In this document: positions 33,611 to 43,205 of the stretch, piece by piece | How positions within the stretch are numbered: position 1 is the stretch's first letter | Layout: every line of letters begins with the position of its first letter | Source: Streptomyces fradiae | Lineage (GTDB): Bacteria; Actinomycetota; Actinomycetes; Streptomycetales; Streptomycetaceae | Direction: 5' to 3' | Length of the DNA: 64,000 bases | Assembly (NCBI RefSeq): GCF_041270065.1 | Contig: NZ_CP065958.1 | Coordinates: 7,068,001 to 7,132,000 of the forward strand | The notes under the pieces: model-generated | Told to the model about the DNA's origin: nothing | Database searches by the model: none | Seen by the model: the letters and a program-made list of their open reading frames with translations, nothing else | Position numbers and translations under genes: made by a program

Positions 33611-34852
33611 TCAGCGCACCTGCGCCGTGCCCTCCGTCAGCAGCTGCTTGAGCGGTACGGCGGCGTCGCCGGCCCGGTCCGCGGAGAGGTGCTCGCCCCG
33701 GGTGAGGGCCCGGCGCACGGCCATGTAGTCGGCGGGCCGGTTGACGGCGTCGACGGCGAGCAGCGCGCCCCGGCGGAAGTAGAGGACGGAGAACTGCCCG
33801 CTCGCCGGCTCGCCGCGCACGACGGTGGCGTCGTGGCCGGCGGACAGGCCCGCGATCTGCAGGCGCAGCTCGCCCTGGTTCGACCAGAACCAGGGCACGG
33901 AGGTGTCCGGCTCGTCGCGGCCGAGCAGGCTCGCCGCCGCTGCCTGGGCCTGGGCGACCGCGCTGGGCACCGACTCCAGGCGCAGCCGGCCCTCGCCGGT
34001 GAGCGGGTGGGGCCGCACGGTGCAGTCCCCGGCCGCCACCACGCCCGGCACGTTGGTGCGCGAGCGGGCGTCCACCACGATGCCGCCGTCCACCTCGACC
34101 CCGAGGGCGCGGGCGGGGCCGGTCCGCGGCCGTACGCCCACACCGAGCAGCACCAGGTCCGCGGGCAGCCGGGTGCCGTCGGCGAGCACCGCGGCCCGGA
34201 CCCGCCCGGCGGCGTCGCCCTCGAACCCGGCGACGGCCGCGGACAGCAGCACCTCGGTGCCCTGCCGGGTGTGGGCCTGCCGGTAGAACTCGGAGACCAC
34301 CGGCGCCACGGCGCGGGCCATCAGCCGCTCCCCGGCCTCCACCACGGTGACGCGCACGCCGAGCGAGCGGGCCACGGCGGCCGTCTCCAGACCGATGAAC
34401 CCGCCGCCGACCACGACGACCCGCTCGGCACGGGCCAGGCGTTCCCGCAGGGCGCGCGCGTCCTCAAGGCCGCGCAGGGTGCAGACCCCGCGGAGTCCGG
34501 CGCCCGGCACGGGAAGCCGTACGGGCTCGGCGCCCAGGGTCAGGGCGAGCCGCTCGTACGGCAGGGTGCGCCCGGAGGCGGTGTGCAGCAGGCCGGGCTC
34601 GGCCCCCGTGATCCGCTCGCCGGTGAGCAGCCGGATGCCGGCCTGTTCGTAGTAGCCGGGGTCCCGGAAGGCCAGGGAGTCCTGGTCCGCCCGTCCGGCG
34701 AGGAAGTCCTTGGAGAGCGGGGGGCGTTGATAGGGGGCATGGGGCTCCTCGCCCACGAGCACGATCGGCTCCTCGTCCCCTCCCTGTCGCAATGACACGG
34801 CCAGGTGCAGCCCCGCCTGGCCGGCTCCGACGACGACTGTCCCGCTCCCCAT
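33611..34852 (-). CDS. NAD(P)H:ferredoxin reductase (BphA4/putidaredoxin reductase type)
   Basis: A 413-residue FAD flavoprotein. V-V-V-G-A-G-Q-A-G opens the FAD fold, R-P-P-L-S-K-D is the class signature, VVVVGGGFIGLETAA is the NAD(P)H fold, and G-V-V-A-A-G-D-C closes the FAD site. A C-terminal reductase domain follows (W-F-W-S-N-Q). It should reduce the adrenodoxin-type ferredoxin encoded 9 kb away; the shared operator at 34887-34901 supports co-regulation. GGAGAAGG lies upstream of ATG 34852. Confidence 0.88.
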   Translation of the reverse strand: MGSGTVVVGAGQAGLHLAVSLRQGGDEEPIVLVGEEPHAPYQRPPLSKDFLAGRADQDSLAFRDPGYYEQAGIRLLTGERITGAEPGLLHTASGRTLPYERLALTLGAEPVRLPVPGAGLRGVCTLRGLEDARALRERLARAERVVVVGGGFIGLETAAVARSLGVRVTVVEAGERLMARAVAPVVSEFYRQAHTRQGTEVLLSAAVAGFEGDAAGRVRAAVLADGTRLPADLVLLGVGVRPRTGPARALGVEVDGGIVVDARSRTNVPGVVAAGDCTVRPHPLTGEGRLRLESVPSAVAQAQAAAASLLGRDEPDTSVPWFWSNQGELRLQIAGLSAGHDATVVRGEPASGQFSVLYFRRGALLAVDAVNRPADYMAVRRALTRGEHLSADRAGDAAVPLKQLLTEGTAQVR

Positions 34853-34886
34853 GGTGCGACCTTCTCCCGCCTCGGTGGCTTTGGCT

Positions 34887-34901
34887 TAACGTCAGACCAT
34901 T
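34887..34901. promoter_or_regulatory. GntR-regulon operator (reductase / gntR)
   Basis: TAACGTCAGACCATT, the exact reverse complement of the site at 10514-10528. It lies 34 bases before the reductase start and about 100 bases before the gntR start, so it may also serve autoregulation. Confidence 0.7.
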
Positions 34902-35002
34902 CTACCAATCTGTGCCGTGGGGTGGAATGGCATTGTGGTTTGACGTCAATCCGTCGGATGGAACAGGGTCTCGGAGCGGCTCGGTCGTGGAAGAATGGGC
35001 GC

Positions 35003-35767
35003 ATGTCCCCCCGAGCGAGTCAGACCCCGGAGAACGAGGCAACCTCCAGGCGGCCGGCCGTGCCGCAGGAGCTGTTCAAGGCCGTCTCCTCGAGCCGCGT
35101 CTCCCAGGTGATCGTCGAGCAGATCCGGCACCTGCTGAAGGAGGAGCGGCTGCAGCCCGGCGACCGGCTGCCCAGCGAGCGCGAACTGTGCGTGCAGTTC
35201 GGGTGCAGCCGGGTCACCATCCGCGAGGCGCTGCGCATCCTGGAGGCCAACGGCCTGGTCGAGATCAGAGTCGGCGCGCGCGGCGGTGCCTTCGTGACGG
35301 CGCCGACGTCGAGCCGGGTGAGCGAGGGCCTCGCCGATCTGCTCACCTTCTCCCCGCTCACCGCCTCCCAGGTCACCGAGGCCCGGCTGATCTTCGAACT
35401 GGGCGTGGTCCCGCTGGCGGTGGAGCGCGCCACCGACGAGGACATCGCCGACCTGCGCGCCATGTGCGAGGCCCATGCGAAGGCGATGCGGCAGGGCGAG
35501 TACACGATGGAACTCTCCACCGCCTTCCACATCCGCCTCGCGGCCTGCACCCACAACCCGGCGATCGAGATGCTCGTGGAGTCCTTCCGCGGCCCGATGC
35601 TCATGAGCCTCCGCGAGGCCCAGGCCAACGAGCCGGCCACGATGGGCCGGCGCGGCACCAAGGAGCACCGCGAACTCGTGGAGGCGATCGCCGCCCGCGA
35701 CACCGAGGCCGCGACCAAGCTGATGCGCACCCACCTGGAGCGCACCGCCTCCCGCGTCAAGGACTGA
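35003..35767 (+). CDS. GntR-family (FadR/FCD) transcriptional regulator
   Basis: A 254-residue regulator. The winged helix-turn-helix (about 30-100) has L-P-S-E-R-E-L, FGCSRVTIREALRIL and G-G-A-F-V; the C-terminal FCD helical domain has the metal-binding histidine pattern around F-H-I-R-L-A-A-C-T-H-N. FCD regulators usually bind carboxylate ligands and sites of form TnGTnnnACnA, precisely the motif repeated before the island's operons. It is therefore the likely pathway repressor responding to the substrate or an intermediate. ATG 35003 has GGAAG nine bases upstream; an ATG at 34958 is a weaker option. Confidence 0.9.
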   Translation: MSPRASQTPENEATSRRPAVPQELFKAVSSSRVSQVIVEQIRHLLKEERLQPGDRLPSERELCVQFGCSRVTIREALRILEANGLVEIRVGARGGAFVTAPTSSRVSEGLADLLTFSPLTASQVTEARLIFELGVVPLAVERATDEDIADLRAMCEAHAKAMRQGEYTMELSTAFHIRLAACTHNPAIEMLVESFRGPMLMSLREAQANEPATMGRRGTKEHRELVEAIAARDTEAATKLMRTHLERTASRVKD

Positions 35768-35791
35768 CCCGCCGCCGGCCCCCTGCCCGTC

Positions 35792-35828
35792 CCGAGCGCC
35801 CCGGACCGTCACGGTCCGGGGCGCTCGG
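35792..35828. terminator. Hairpin terminator after gntR
   Basis: A 17-bp perfect stem (35792-35808 with 35812-35828) with a 3-nt loop TCA, between gntR and the convergent arsI remnant. Confidence 0.85.
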
Positions 35829-35849
35829 CTGTGCGCGTCCGACGCGCCA

Positions 35850-36116
35850 TCAGCAGCACGCGCAGGCGGCGTCGGCGTCGGCGTCGGTTCCTGCGTCGGC
35901 CTTGACCACGTACACCTCCCAGCGCTCCCTGCCGGGACCGGCGACCCAGACCTTGTCCTGCAGGGCGTAGCAGCAGGTGGTGTCCTTCTCCTCCGAGGTG
36001 GCCAGGCCGGCGTCCGCGAGGCGGCCGGTGGCGGCGGTGACGTCCGCCGTGGTGGCGACCTCGACGCCGAGATGGTCGATCCGGGTGTCCTCGCCCGCCT
36101 CGCCCTCGACGGAGAC
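35850..36116 (-). pseudogene. arsI/cadI-like VOC protein, C-terminal remnant
   Basis: About 89 residues matching the C-terminal half of ArsI/CadI glyoxalase-fold proteins: R-I-D-H-L-G-V-E-V, T-T-C-C-Y-A with the vicinal cysteines, Q-D-K-V-W-V and W-E-V-Y-V-V-K-A, then a tail ending A-C-A-C-C. The N-terminal VOC repeat is missing: upstream of about 36116 the reading becomes sequence antisense to the GNAT fragment. ArsI breaks the C-As bond of organoarsenicals; this fragment alone should not. A 122-codon reading from 36218 is open, so a non-functional product may still be made. Confidence 0.75.
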
Positions 36117-36131
36117 GCCGGTGCCGGTGCC

Positions 36132-36761
36132 GGCCGCGTGCTCGGATGGGCGGCCGTCTCGCGGGTCTCCGACCGGTGCGCGTACGCCGGTGTCGTCGAG
36201 CACTCCGTGTACGTGCACCCCGACGCCCGGGGCCGCCGGGTGGGCCTGGCTCTGCTGACCGCCCTCCTGGCCTCCACCGAGTCGGCCGGCATCTGGACCG
36301 TCCAGTCCGGCATGGACGCCTGGCTGGACGAGCTCGACCGCACCACGGGGTTCTACTTCGACTCGATCGCCCAGCTCCGCATGGACACCTGGTCACGGGG
36401 GAGGGTGACGCTCGTCGGCGACGCGGGCTACTGCCCCGGCCCGGCCGTCGGCGGCAGCACCAGCCTGGCCGTCGTCGGCGCGTACGTCCTGGCCGGCGAG
36501 CTGGCGCGGGCGGGCGGCGACCACGAGCGCGCGTTCCCCGCGTACGAGCGGGCGATGGCGGAGCACGTACGGGGCAGCCGCGAGGTCGCGCTGAGCGCGG
36601 CGAAGACCCTCGTGCCGACGTCCCGCCTCGGCGTACGAGGCCTTGCCCAGGGCGCGCGCCTGATCTCCGCCCTGCCCGCCGGCCCGAGCCGCGCGCTCCT
36701 CCGCCTCACGACCAGGAGCGCACGCTTCCACAACTCCGTCACCGTGGATCACGTCGCCTGA
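36132..36761 (+). pseudogene. Chimeric remnant: GNAT acetyltransferase joined to FAD monooxygenase C-terminus
   Basis: One open frame holds two unrelated fragments. Residues from V-L-G-W-A-A-V-S through Y-V-H-P-D-A-R-G-R-R-V-G and G-I-W-T-V-Q-S-G are the middle of a phosphinothricin/ArsN-type GNAT acetyltransferase. At about 36315 it switches to the C-terminal part of a PHBH-type monooxygenase: Y-F-D-S-I-A-Q-L-R-M, W-S-R-G-R-V-T-L-V-G-D-A-G-Y-C and the helices after it. Neither fold is complete: the GNAT lacks both ends and the monooxygenase lacks its FAD-binding N-terminus. This looks like a deletion scar in a former arsenic-resistance neighbourhood. Confidence 0.75.
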
Positions 36762-36950
36762 CCAGGTCCGGTCGTGCCGGGCCGACGACACTACGTGAGG
36801 CAGGGCACCGGGGCCCATGTTGCGTACACCTCACTTGCGGGTGCTGTTCAAGGAGAGCTCTCGGCGGTCAAGCTGAGCGGCGTGCTCCGGATCATCGCGG
36901 GCACACTTCTGATTTCTCGTTTCTGATTCGCAGCGAAACGGAGAACACCC

Positions 36951-38477
36951 GTGATTGTCGGAGTCCTCAAGGAAGCGCGGGCAGGTGAGAGTCGCGTCTC
37001 GGCCACACCGGCCACGATCGAACAGCTCCGCAAACTGGGGTACGAGGTCGTCGTCGACCCGGACGCGGGCATCGCGGCCGGCTTCACCGGCAGCGCCTAC
37101 GAGGCCGCCGGTGCGACCATCGGCGACGCGGCCGCCGCGGACGTGGTCCTCGGCGTGAACGCCCCGGCCCCGGCCCAGTTGGACCGGATACGGCCGGAGG
37201 CGACCGTGATCGCCCTGTTCGCGCCGGCCTTCGACCCGGCGATGGTCGACGAGCTCGGCCGCCGCCCGTTCACCGCCCTGTCGATGGACGCCGTGCCGCG
37301 GATCAGCCGGGCCCAGTCGATGGACGTGCTCTCCTCGATGGCGAACATCGCCGGCTACCGGGCCGTCGTCGAGGCCGCGCACGAGTTCGGGCGCTTCTTC
37401 ACCGGCCAGGTGACGGCGGCCGGCAAGGTGCCGCCGGCCAAGGTCCTCGTCGCGGGCGCCGGCGTCGCGGGCCTCGCGGCCATCGGCGCGTCCGGCTCGC
37501 TCGGCGCGATCGTGCGCGCCACCGACCCGCGTCCTGAAGTGGCCGACCAGGTACGGTCGTTGGGCGGAGAGTACCTGTCGATCGAGTCCCCTGAGGTGGA
37601 GGTCTCGAAGACGGGCTACGCCAAGGAGATGGGCGACGACTACAAGGCGCGCGAGGCGGAGCTGTACGCCGCGCAGTGCCGTGACGTCGACATCGTCATC
37701 ACCACCGCGCTGATCCCGGGGCGGCCCGCGCCCACGCTCGTCACCAAGGAGATGGTGGCGAGCATGAAGCCGGGCTCGGTGATCGTCGACATGGCGGCCG
37801 CCAACGGCGGCAACGTCGAGGGCACCGTGAAGGGCGAGAAGACCGTCACCGACAACGGCGTGACGATCATCGGCTACACCGACCTGGCGGGACGGCTGCC
37901 GGCCCAGGCGTCCCAGCTCTACGGCACCAACCTGGTCAACCTGCTGAAGCTGCTCACCCCGGAGAAGGACGGCCGTCCGGTCCTGGACTGGGACGACCCG
38001 GTGCAGCGCTCGATCACCGTCGTCCGGGAGGGCGAGACGGCCTGGCCGCCCCCGCCGGTCCAGGTCTCCGCCGCCCCGGCTCCGGCGGCCGCGGCGCCCG
38101 TGACGGAGCCGGCGCCGAAGAAGGCGCCGATGACGGCGAAGCAGCGGTTCGGCGGGGTGGCCCTCGGCGCCCTGGCCCTGTTCCTCCTCGCCGCCTTCGC
38201 CCCGGCGGCGCTCCTCCCGCACGTCACGGTCTTCGTGCTCGCGATCGTCATCGGCTACTACGTCATCGGCCATGTGCACCACGCCCTGCACACCCCGTTG
38301 ATGTCGGTGACCAACGCGATCTCCGGGATCATCGTCGTCGGTGCCCTGCTGCAGATCGGGCACGCGAGCCCGACGGTCACGGTGCTTTCGGCCGTGGCGA
38401 TCCTGCTGGCCAGTATCAATGTCTTCGGCGGCTTCGCGGTGACGCGTCGCATGCTCGCCATGTTCAACCGGAGCTGA
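36951..38477 (+). CDS. pntA: NAD(P) transhydrogenase alpha subunit, copy 1
   Basis: A 508-residue PntA. Residues 1-370 form the soluble NAD-binding domain I (V-G-V-L-K-E at the start, [33 protein letters not shown]). After a Pro/Ala linker come four membrane segments (about 405-508) as in the E. coli two-subunit enzyme. It couples hydride transfer between NADH and NADP+ to proton flow. GTG 36951 has GGAGA six bases upstream. pntB follows after 5 bases. A close duplicate lies at 41657-43204. Confidence 0.93.
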   Translation: MIVGVLKEARAGESRVSATPATIEQLRKLGYEVVVDPDAGIAAGFTGSAYEAAGATIGDAAAADVVLGVNAPAPAQLDRIRPEATVIALFAPAFDPAMVDELGRRPFTALSMDAVPRISRAQSMDVLSSMANIAGYRAVVEAAHEFGRFFTGQVTAAGKVPPAKVLVAGAGVAGLAAIGASGSLGAIVRATDPRPEVADQVRSLGGEYLSIESPEVEVSKTGYAKEMGDDYKAREAELYAAQCRDVDIVITTALIPGRPAPTLVTKEMVASMKPGSVIVDMAAANGGNVEGTVKGEKTVTDNGVTIIGYTDLAGRLPAQASQLYGTNLVNLLKLLTPEKDGRPVLDWDDPVQRSITVVREGETAWPPPPVQVSAAPAPAAAAPVTEPAPKKAPMTAKQRFGGVALGALALFLLAAFAPAALLPHVTVFVLAIVIGYYVIGHVHHALHTPLMSVTNAISGIIVVGALLQIGHASPTVTVLSAVAILLASINVFGGFAVTRRMLAMFNRS

Positions 38478-38482
38478 CTGAC

Positions 38483-39901
38483 ATGACTGCGACCATCGCC
38501 GCCCAGGCGGCCTACCTCGTTGCCGCACTCCTCTTCATCCTCGCCCTCGCGGGACTCTCCAAGCACGAGTCGGCCCGGCTGGGCAACGCGTTCGGCATGC
38601 TCGGCATGGGCGTCGCGCTCGTCGCGACGATCGTGCTCGCCATCGACGGCGACATCAGCACCGCCGGCCTCGGCCTGATGGGCGTGGCGATGCTGATCGG
38701 CGCGCTGATCGGGCTGCAGCGCGCCCGTGGCGTCGAGATGACCGGCATGCCCGAACTCATCGCGCTGCTCCACTCCTTCGTCGGCCTCGCCGCCGTCCTG
38801 GTCAGCTGGAACGGCTTCCTCAACGTCGAGCACGACCCCGCGGGCCACGAGGCCAAGGCCCTCGATGCGCTCGGGACGCTCGGCATCCACCACGCCGAGG
38901 TCTTCATCGGCCTGTTCATCGGCGCCGTGACCTTCACCGGCTCCATCGTGGCCTATCTGAAGCTCTCCGCGAAGATCAGCTCCAAGCCCCTGGTGCTCCC
39001 GGGCAAGAACGCCCTGAACCTCGGCTCGCTCGGCCTGTTCGTCGCCCTGACCGTGTGGTTCGTGATCACGCCGGAGCTGTGGCTGCTGATCACCGTGACG
39101 GTGCTCGCCCTCGCGCTCGGCTGGCACCTGGTCGCCTCCATCGGCGGCGGAGACATGCCGGTCGTCGTCTCGATGCTCAACAGCTACTCCGGCTGGGCCG
39201 CCGCGGCCTCCGGCTTCCTGCTCGGCAACGACCTCCTCATCGTCACCGGCGCGCTGGTCGGCTCCTCCGGTGCGTACCTGAGCTACATCATGTGCAAGGC
39301 GATGAACCGCTCGTTCTTCTCGGTGATCGCCGGCGGCTTCGGCATCGAGGCGCCCTCCGGCTCCGACGTCGACTACGGCGAGCACCAGGAGATCACCGCC
39401 GAGAGCGCCGCCGAGATGCTGTCCTCGGCCCGGTCCGTGGTCATCACCCCCGGCTACGGCATGGCCGTCGCCCAGGCCCAGTACCCGGTCGCCGAGCTCA
39501 CCTCCAAGCTGCGCGCGAAGGGCGTCGAGGTCCGCTTCGGCATCCACCCGGTGGCGGGCCGGCTGCCCGGCCACATGAACGTCCTCCTGGCCGAGGCCAA
39601 GGTGCCGTACGACATCGTGCTCGAAATGGACGAGATCAACGAGGACTTCTCCGACACCGACGTCGTCCTCGTCATCGGCGCCAACGACACCGTCAACCCG
39701 GCCGGAGCCGAGGACCCGTCGAGCCCGCTCGCCGGCATGCCGGTCCTCACCGTCTGGGAGGCCGGCAAGGTCATCGTCTTCAAGCGCTCGATGGCCTCCG
39801 GCTACGCCGGCGTCCAGAACCCGCTGTTCTTCAAGGACAACACGTCGATGCTCTTCGGCGACGCGAAGGCCCGGGTCGAGGACATCGTCGGCGCGCTCTG
39901 A
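38483..39901 (+). CDS. pntB: NAD(P) transhydrogenase beta subunit, copy 1
   Basis: A 472-residue PntB: about nine membrane segments (residues 1-270), containing [20 protein letters not shown], then the NADP(H)-binding domain III with [29 protein letters not shown] and [11 protein letters not shown]. With PntA it forms the proton-translocating transhydrogenase. It is followed by a long hairpin shared with the convergent permease gene. The second copy at 43206-44624 has the same length and the same motifs. Confidence 0.93.
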   Translation: MTATIAAQAAYLVAALLFILALAGLSKHESARLGNAFGMLGMGVALVATIVLAIDGDISTAGLGLMGVAMLIGALIGLQRARGVEMTGMPELIALLHSFVGLAAVLVSWNGFLNVEHDPAGHEAKALDALGTLGIHHAEVFIGLFIGAVTFTGSIVAYLKLSAKISSKPLVLPGKNALNLGSLGLFVALTVWFVITPELWLLITVTVLALALGWHLVASIGGGDMPVVVSMLNSYSGWAAAASGFLLGNDLLIVTGALVGSSGAYLSYIMCKAMNRSFFSVIAGGFGIEAPSGSDVDYGEHQEITAESAAEMLSSARSVVITPGYGMAVAQAQYPVAELTSKLRAKGVEVRFGIHPVAGRLPGHMNVLLAEAKVPYDIVLEMDEINEDFSDTDVVLVIGANDTVNPAGAEDPSSPLAGMPVLTVWEAGKVIVFKRSMASGYAGVQNPLFFKDNTSMLFGDAKARVEDIVGAL

Positions 39902-39911
39902 GCCGTACGGA

Positions 39912-39964
39912 CGCCTCCTGACCCGGCGCGGACGCCCCCCCGTCCACGCCGGAGTCAGGAGGCG
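39912..39964. terminator. Long hairpin terminator between pntB and permease
   Basis: An outer stem GCCTCCTGAC (39912-39921) with GTCAGGAGGC (39954-39963) and an inner stem CCGGCG/CGCCGG plus GGACG/CGTCC around a C-rich loop. It overlaps the last codons of the convergent NCS1 permease gene. Confidence 0.75.
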
Positions 39965-41373
39965 CCGACCGCCTCGCCGAGGCCGTCAGCCGCGTCGACG
40001 GTGGCCGGGTGCACGGTCGCGGCGGGCGGATCGGCGGTGCGCCGCACCCAGAGCCCGTACACGACCGCGGTGAACGCGAGCCCGACGAGCCACGAGATGT
40101 CGGCGCCGCCGAGCCGCTCGGTGATCGCGCCGGTGTACAGCTTGGTGGCCAGGAACGGGATCTGTACGGCGACCCCGAGGACGTAACAGACGAGCGCGGT
40201 GACGTTCCAGCGCCCGTACCGGCCCTCCGGGTCGTACAGGGCGGGGATGTCGACCCGCTCGCGCGAGACCAGGTAGTAGTCGACCAGATTGATCGCGCTC
40301 CACGGGGTGAACACCATCAGGATCAGCAGCACGAAGTTCTTGAAGTTGTTCAGGAAGTCGGCGCTGGCGGCGAGCGCGATGCCGATCGACACCGCGGTGA
40401 AGCCGATGATGTACGCGGCGCGGGCGGCCGTCGAGATCCGTGAGCGGCCGTCGAAGGCGGTGACGGTGGTCAGGATCGACATGAAACCGCCGTACGCGTT
40501 CAGGCAGTTGACGGTCAGCTTGCCGACCACGATCACCAGGTAGATCAGCACGGCGAGGACCGCGGGCCCGGCCAGGTCGCCGAGGAAGCCCACCTGGTCG
40601 GTGAGGAAGGCGTCGCCCGCGACGGCGGCGGTGAGCGCCCCGAGCGTCATGGCCCACTGGGAGCCGATGACCGAGCCGGCGAACGTCGACCAGAACGTCG
40701 CCCGCGTGCTGGTGTCCCGGGGCAGATAGCGCGAGTAGTCGGCGACGTACGGGCCGAAGGTCAGCTGCCATCCCGCGCCGAGCCCCACGGCGAGCAGGAA
40801 GGTCGCCGCGTCGAAGCCCTTGACCCCGATGTGCGCGCCCACGTCGTACTGGGTGAACACCCGTACCAGCAGATAGCCGAGGCCGAGCACGCCGACGACG
40901 GTGGCGACCCGACCGGCGGCGTGGATGAGCCGGTAGCCGGTGACGGCGACCACGGCGGTCAGCACGCCGAAGACCAGGATCCCGGCCCGTGTGTCGTCGA
41001 TGTGCAGCATCTCGGACAGCGCCTGACCGGCCAGCACGCTGCCGGTCGCGGCGAATCCGAGGTACATCAGGATCACCAGGAGCAGCGGCAGCACCGCCCC
41101 GTGGACGCCGAACTGCGCCCGGCTGGAGATCATCTGCGGCACGCCGAGCCGCGGGCCCTGCGCGGAGTGCAGTGCCATCACGATGCCGCCGAGCACATTG
41201 CCGATCAGCAGCGCGGGTATCGCCCAGAGCGCGTCGGCGCCGAAGACGACGGACAGCGCGCCGTCGACGATCGCGGTGATCTGCATGTTGGCGCCGAACC
41301 ACAGCGTGAACTGGCTGCGTGGCGTGCCGTGCCGCTCGGCGTCGGGAATGACCTCGATGGTGCGCCGCTCCAT
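39955..41373 (-). CDS. NCS1-family permease (purine/cytosine/allantoin type)
   Basis: A 472-residue transporter with about twelve membrane segments and the NCS1 signature at the start (R-R-T-I-E-V-I-P, then W-F-G-A-N-M-Q) plus F-G-P-Y-V-A-D-Y-S-R-Y-L-P in the middle. NCS1 proteins import nucleobases, hydantoins, thiamine or related nitrogen compounds by H+ or Na+ symport; the exact substrate cannot be read here. ATG 41373 follows GGGAGAGG. It is transcribed opposite to, and sits between, the two pntAB copies. A TTCAAGGCCTTGAA palindrome lies 61 bases upstream. Confidence 0.85.
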   Translation of the reverse strand: MERRTIEVIPDAERHGTPRSQFTLWFGANMQITAIVDGALSVVFGADALWAIPALLIGNVLGGIVMALHSAQGPRLGVPQMISSRAQFGVHGAVLPLLLVILMYLGFAATGSVLAGQALSEMLHIDDTRAGILVFGVLTAVVAVTGYRLIHAAGRVATVVGVLGLGYLLVRVFTQYDVGAHIGVKGFDAATFLLAVGLGAGWQLTFGPYVADYSRYLPRDTSTRATFWSTFAGSVIGSQWAMTLGALTAAVAGDAFLTDQVGFLGDLAGPAVLAVLIYLVIVVGKLTVNCLNAYGGFMSILTTVTAFDGRSRISTAARAAYIIGFTAVSIGIALAASADFLNNFKNFVLLILMVFTPWSAINLVDYYLVSRERVDIPALYDPEGRYGRWNVTALVCYVLGVAVQIPFLATKLYTGAITERLGGADISWLVGLAFTAVVYGLWVRRTADPPAATVHPATVDAADGLGEAVGAS

Positions 41374-41433
41374 GCCTCTCCCTCTCCCCACTGCGTCTTC
41401 GGTGCGCCGAATCTCGCATAGAGGTCAACAGTG

Positions 41434-41447
41434 TTCAAGGCCTTGAA
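41434..41447. promoter_or_regulatory. Palindrome TTCAAGGCCTTGAA in divergent promoter region
   Basis: A perfect 14-bp inverted repeat, flanked by TG on the left and TGAACA on the right, between the NCS1 permease gene (start 41373) and the second pntA (start 41657). It is a candidate operator for the permease; the binding protein is not known. The 280-base region is otherwise without recognisable features except the pntA upstream block noted at 41590-41656. Confidence 0.45.
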
Positions 41448-41656
41448 TGAACAATTTCATCGAGGGGTCGCCGCCCGGCGTGGCCGCTTCGCGGTCTTGC
41501 CACGGCCCGTGGGACGTGTGGAAGCCTCTCCGTGCGCGGGCGGCCGCGCCGTCACGCCGGTGGTGCGGCATCGGCGTGGCCCTGATCGTGGCGGGCGCAC
41601 TTCTGGTCGAGTGGGAGCAGGCCGATGACGGCAAGAGAAGCGAACGGAGAGCATTC

Positions 41657-43204
41657 GTGATTGTCGGAGTCCTCAAGGAAGCGCGGGCGGGCGAGAAACG
41701 CGTGTCGGCCACGCCGGCCACGGTCGAGCCCCTCCGCAAACTGGGGTACGAGATCGTCGTCGACCCGGGCGCCGGCGCCGCCGCGGGCTTCACCGACAGC
41801 GCCTATGTGGCCGCCGGCGCCCGCATCGGCGAGGCCGCGGCCGCCGACGTGGTCCTCGGCGTCAACGCCCCGAGCACGGCGCAGCTCGACCGGCTCAGGG
41901 AGGGCGCCACGGTCATCGCCCTGTTCGCGCCGGCCTTCGACCGGGCGATGGTCGAGGAACTCGGCCGGCGCCCCGTGACGGCGCTCTCGATGGACGCCGT
42001 GCCGCGGATCAGCCGGGCGCAGTCGATGGACGTGCTGTCCTCGATGGCGAACATCGCCGGCTACCGGGCGGTGGTGGAGGCGGCCCACGAGTTCGGGCGC
42101 TTCTTCACCGGACAGATGACGGCCGCCGGCAAGGTGCCGCCCGCGAAGGTGCTCGTCGCGGGCGCCGGAGTCGCGGGACTCTCCGCGATCGGTACGGCCG
42201 GAGCGCTCGGCGCGATCGTACGGGCGACGGACCCGCGTCCCGAGGTCGCCGAGCAGGTGCGCTCGCTGGGCGGCGAGTACCTGTCGATCGAGTCGCCGGA
42301 GGTCGAGGTCTCGGCCACCGGTTACGCGAAGGAGATGAGCGACGCGTACAAGGCGCGCGAGGTCGAGCTGTACACGGCACAGACCCGCGAGGCGGACATC
42401 GTCATCACGACCGCGCTGATCCCGGGGCGGCCCGCGCCGACGCTGATCACCGCGGAGATGGTCGCCGGGATGCGCCCCGGCTCGGTCATCGTGGACATGG
42501 CGGCCGCCAACGGCGGGAACGTGATCGGCACGGTGCAGGGCGAGAAGACCGTCACCGACAACGGCGTGACCATCATCGGCTACACCGATCTCGCCGGGCG
42601 GCTGCCGGCCCAGGCCTCCCAGCTCTACGGCACCAACCTGGTCAACCTGCTCAGGCTGCTCACCCCGGGCAAGGACGGCTGCCCGGTCCTGGACTGGGAC
42701 GACCCGGTGCAGCGCTCGATCACCGTCGTACGGGACGGCGAGACGGCCTGGCCACCGCCACCCGTCCAGGTCTCCGCCGCACCGAAGACGGCTGCGGCCA
42801 CCGGGACCGCGGGCGCGGCCGGGGCCGTCGTGCCGGTCTCGCCCGTCAAGCGGCCCGTCACCCCGGCCCGGCGCTTCGGCGTGGTCGCGCTCGCCGCCCT
42901 CGCGCTGTTCCTCCTCGCCGGCTTCGCGCCCGCCGCGCTGCTGCCCCATGTCACGGTCTTCGTGCTCGCGATCGTCATCGGCTACTACGTCATCGGCCAT
43001 GTGCACCACGCCCTGCACACCCCGCTGATGTCGGTGACCAACGCGATCTCCGGAATCATCGTGGTCGGCGCGCTGCTCCAGATCGGACACGGCGACACGG
43101 CGGTCACCGTGCTGTCCTGCGTGGCGATCCTGCTCGCCAGCATCAATGTCTTCGGTGGCTTCGCGGTGACGCGACGCATGCTCGCGATGTTCCACAGGAG
43201 CTGA
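41657..43204 (+). CDS. pntA: NAD(P) transhydrogenase alpha subunit, copy 2
   Basis: A 515-residue PntA, aligned end to end with copy 1 apart from a longer Ala/Gly/Thr linker before the membrane part (A-A-A-T-G-T-A-G-A-A-G). NAD-site and membrane motifs are intact. GTG 41657 is used, with GGAG seven bases upstream, by analogy with copy 1. About 40 bases upstream both copies share a G-rich block ending GCGGGC-CACTTCTG, so the duplication included the promoter region. Both copies look functional; differences are scattered and mostly conservative, suggesting an old duplication or two differently regulated enzymes. Confidence 0.92.
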   Translation: MIVGVLKEARAGEKRVSATPATVEPLRKLGYEIVVDPGAGAAAGFTDSAYVAAGARIGEAAAADVVLGVNAPSTAQLDRLREGATVIALFAPAFDRAMVEELGRRPVTALSMDAVPRISRAQSMDVLSSMANIAGYRAVVEAAHEFGRFFTGQMTAAGKVPPAKVLVAGAGVAGLSAIGTAGALGAIVRATDPRPEVAEQVRSLGGEYLSIESPEVEVSATGYAKEMSDAYKAREVELYTAQTREADIVITTALIPGRPAPTLITAEMVAGMRPGSVIVDMAAANGGNVIGTVQGEKTVTDNGVTIIGYTDLAGRLPAQASQLYGTNLVNLLRLLTPGKDGCPVLDWDDPVQRSITVVRDGETAWPPPPVQVSAAPKTAAATGTAGAAGAVVPVSPVKRPVTPARRFGVVALAALALFLLAGFAPAALLPHVTVFVLAIVIGYYVIGHVHHALHTPLMSVTNAISGIIVVGALLQIGHGDTAVTVLSCVAILLASINVFGGFAVTRRMLAMFHRS

Positions 43205-43205
43205 G

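Noticed and set aside
7311..35767. Antibiotic biosynthetic gene cluster
   Set aside because: There are no polyketide, peptide or terpene synthase genes. LigJ, LigK, decarboxylase and importer genes point to catabolism.
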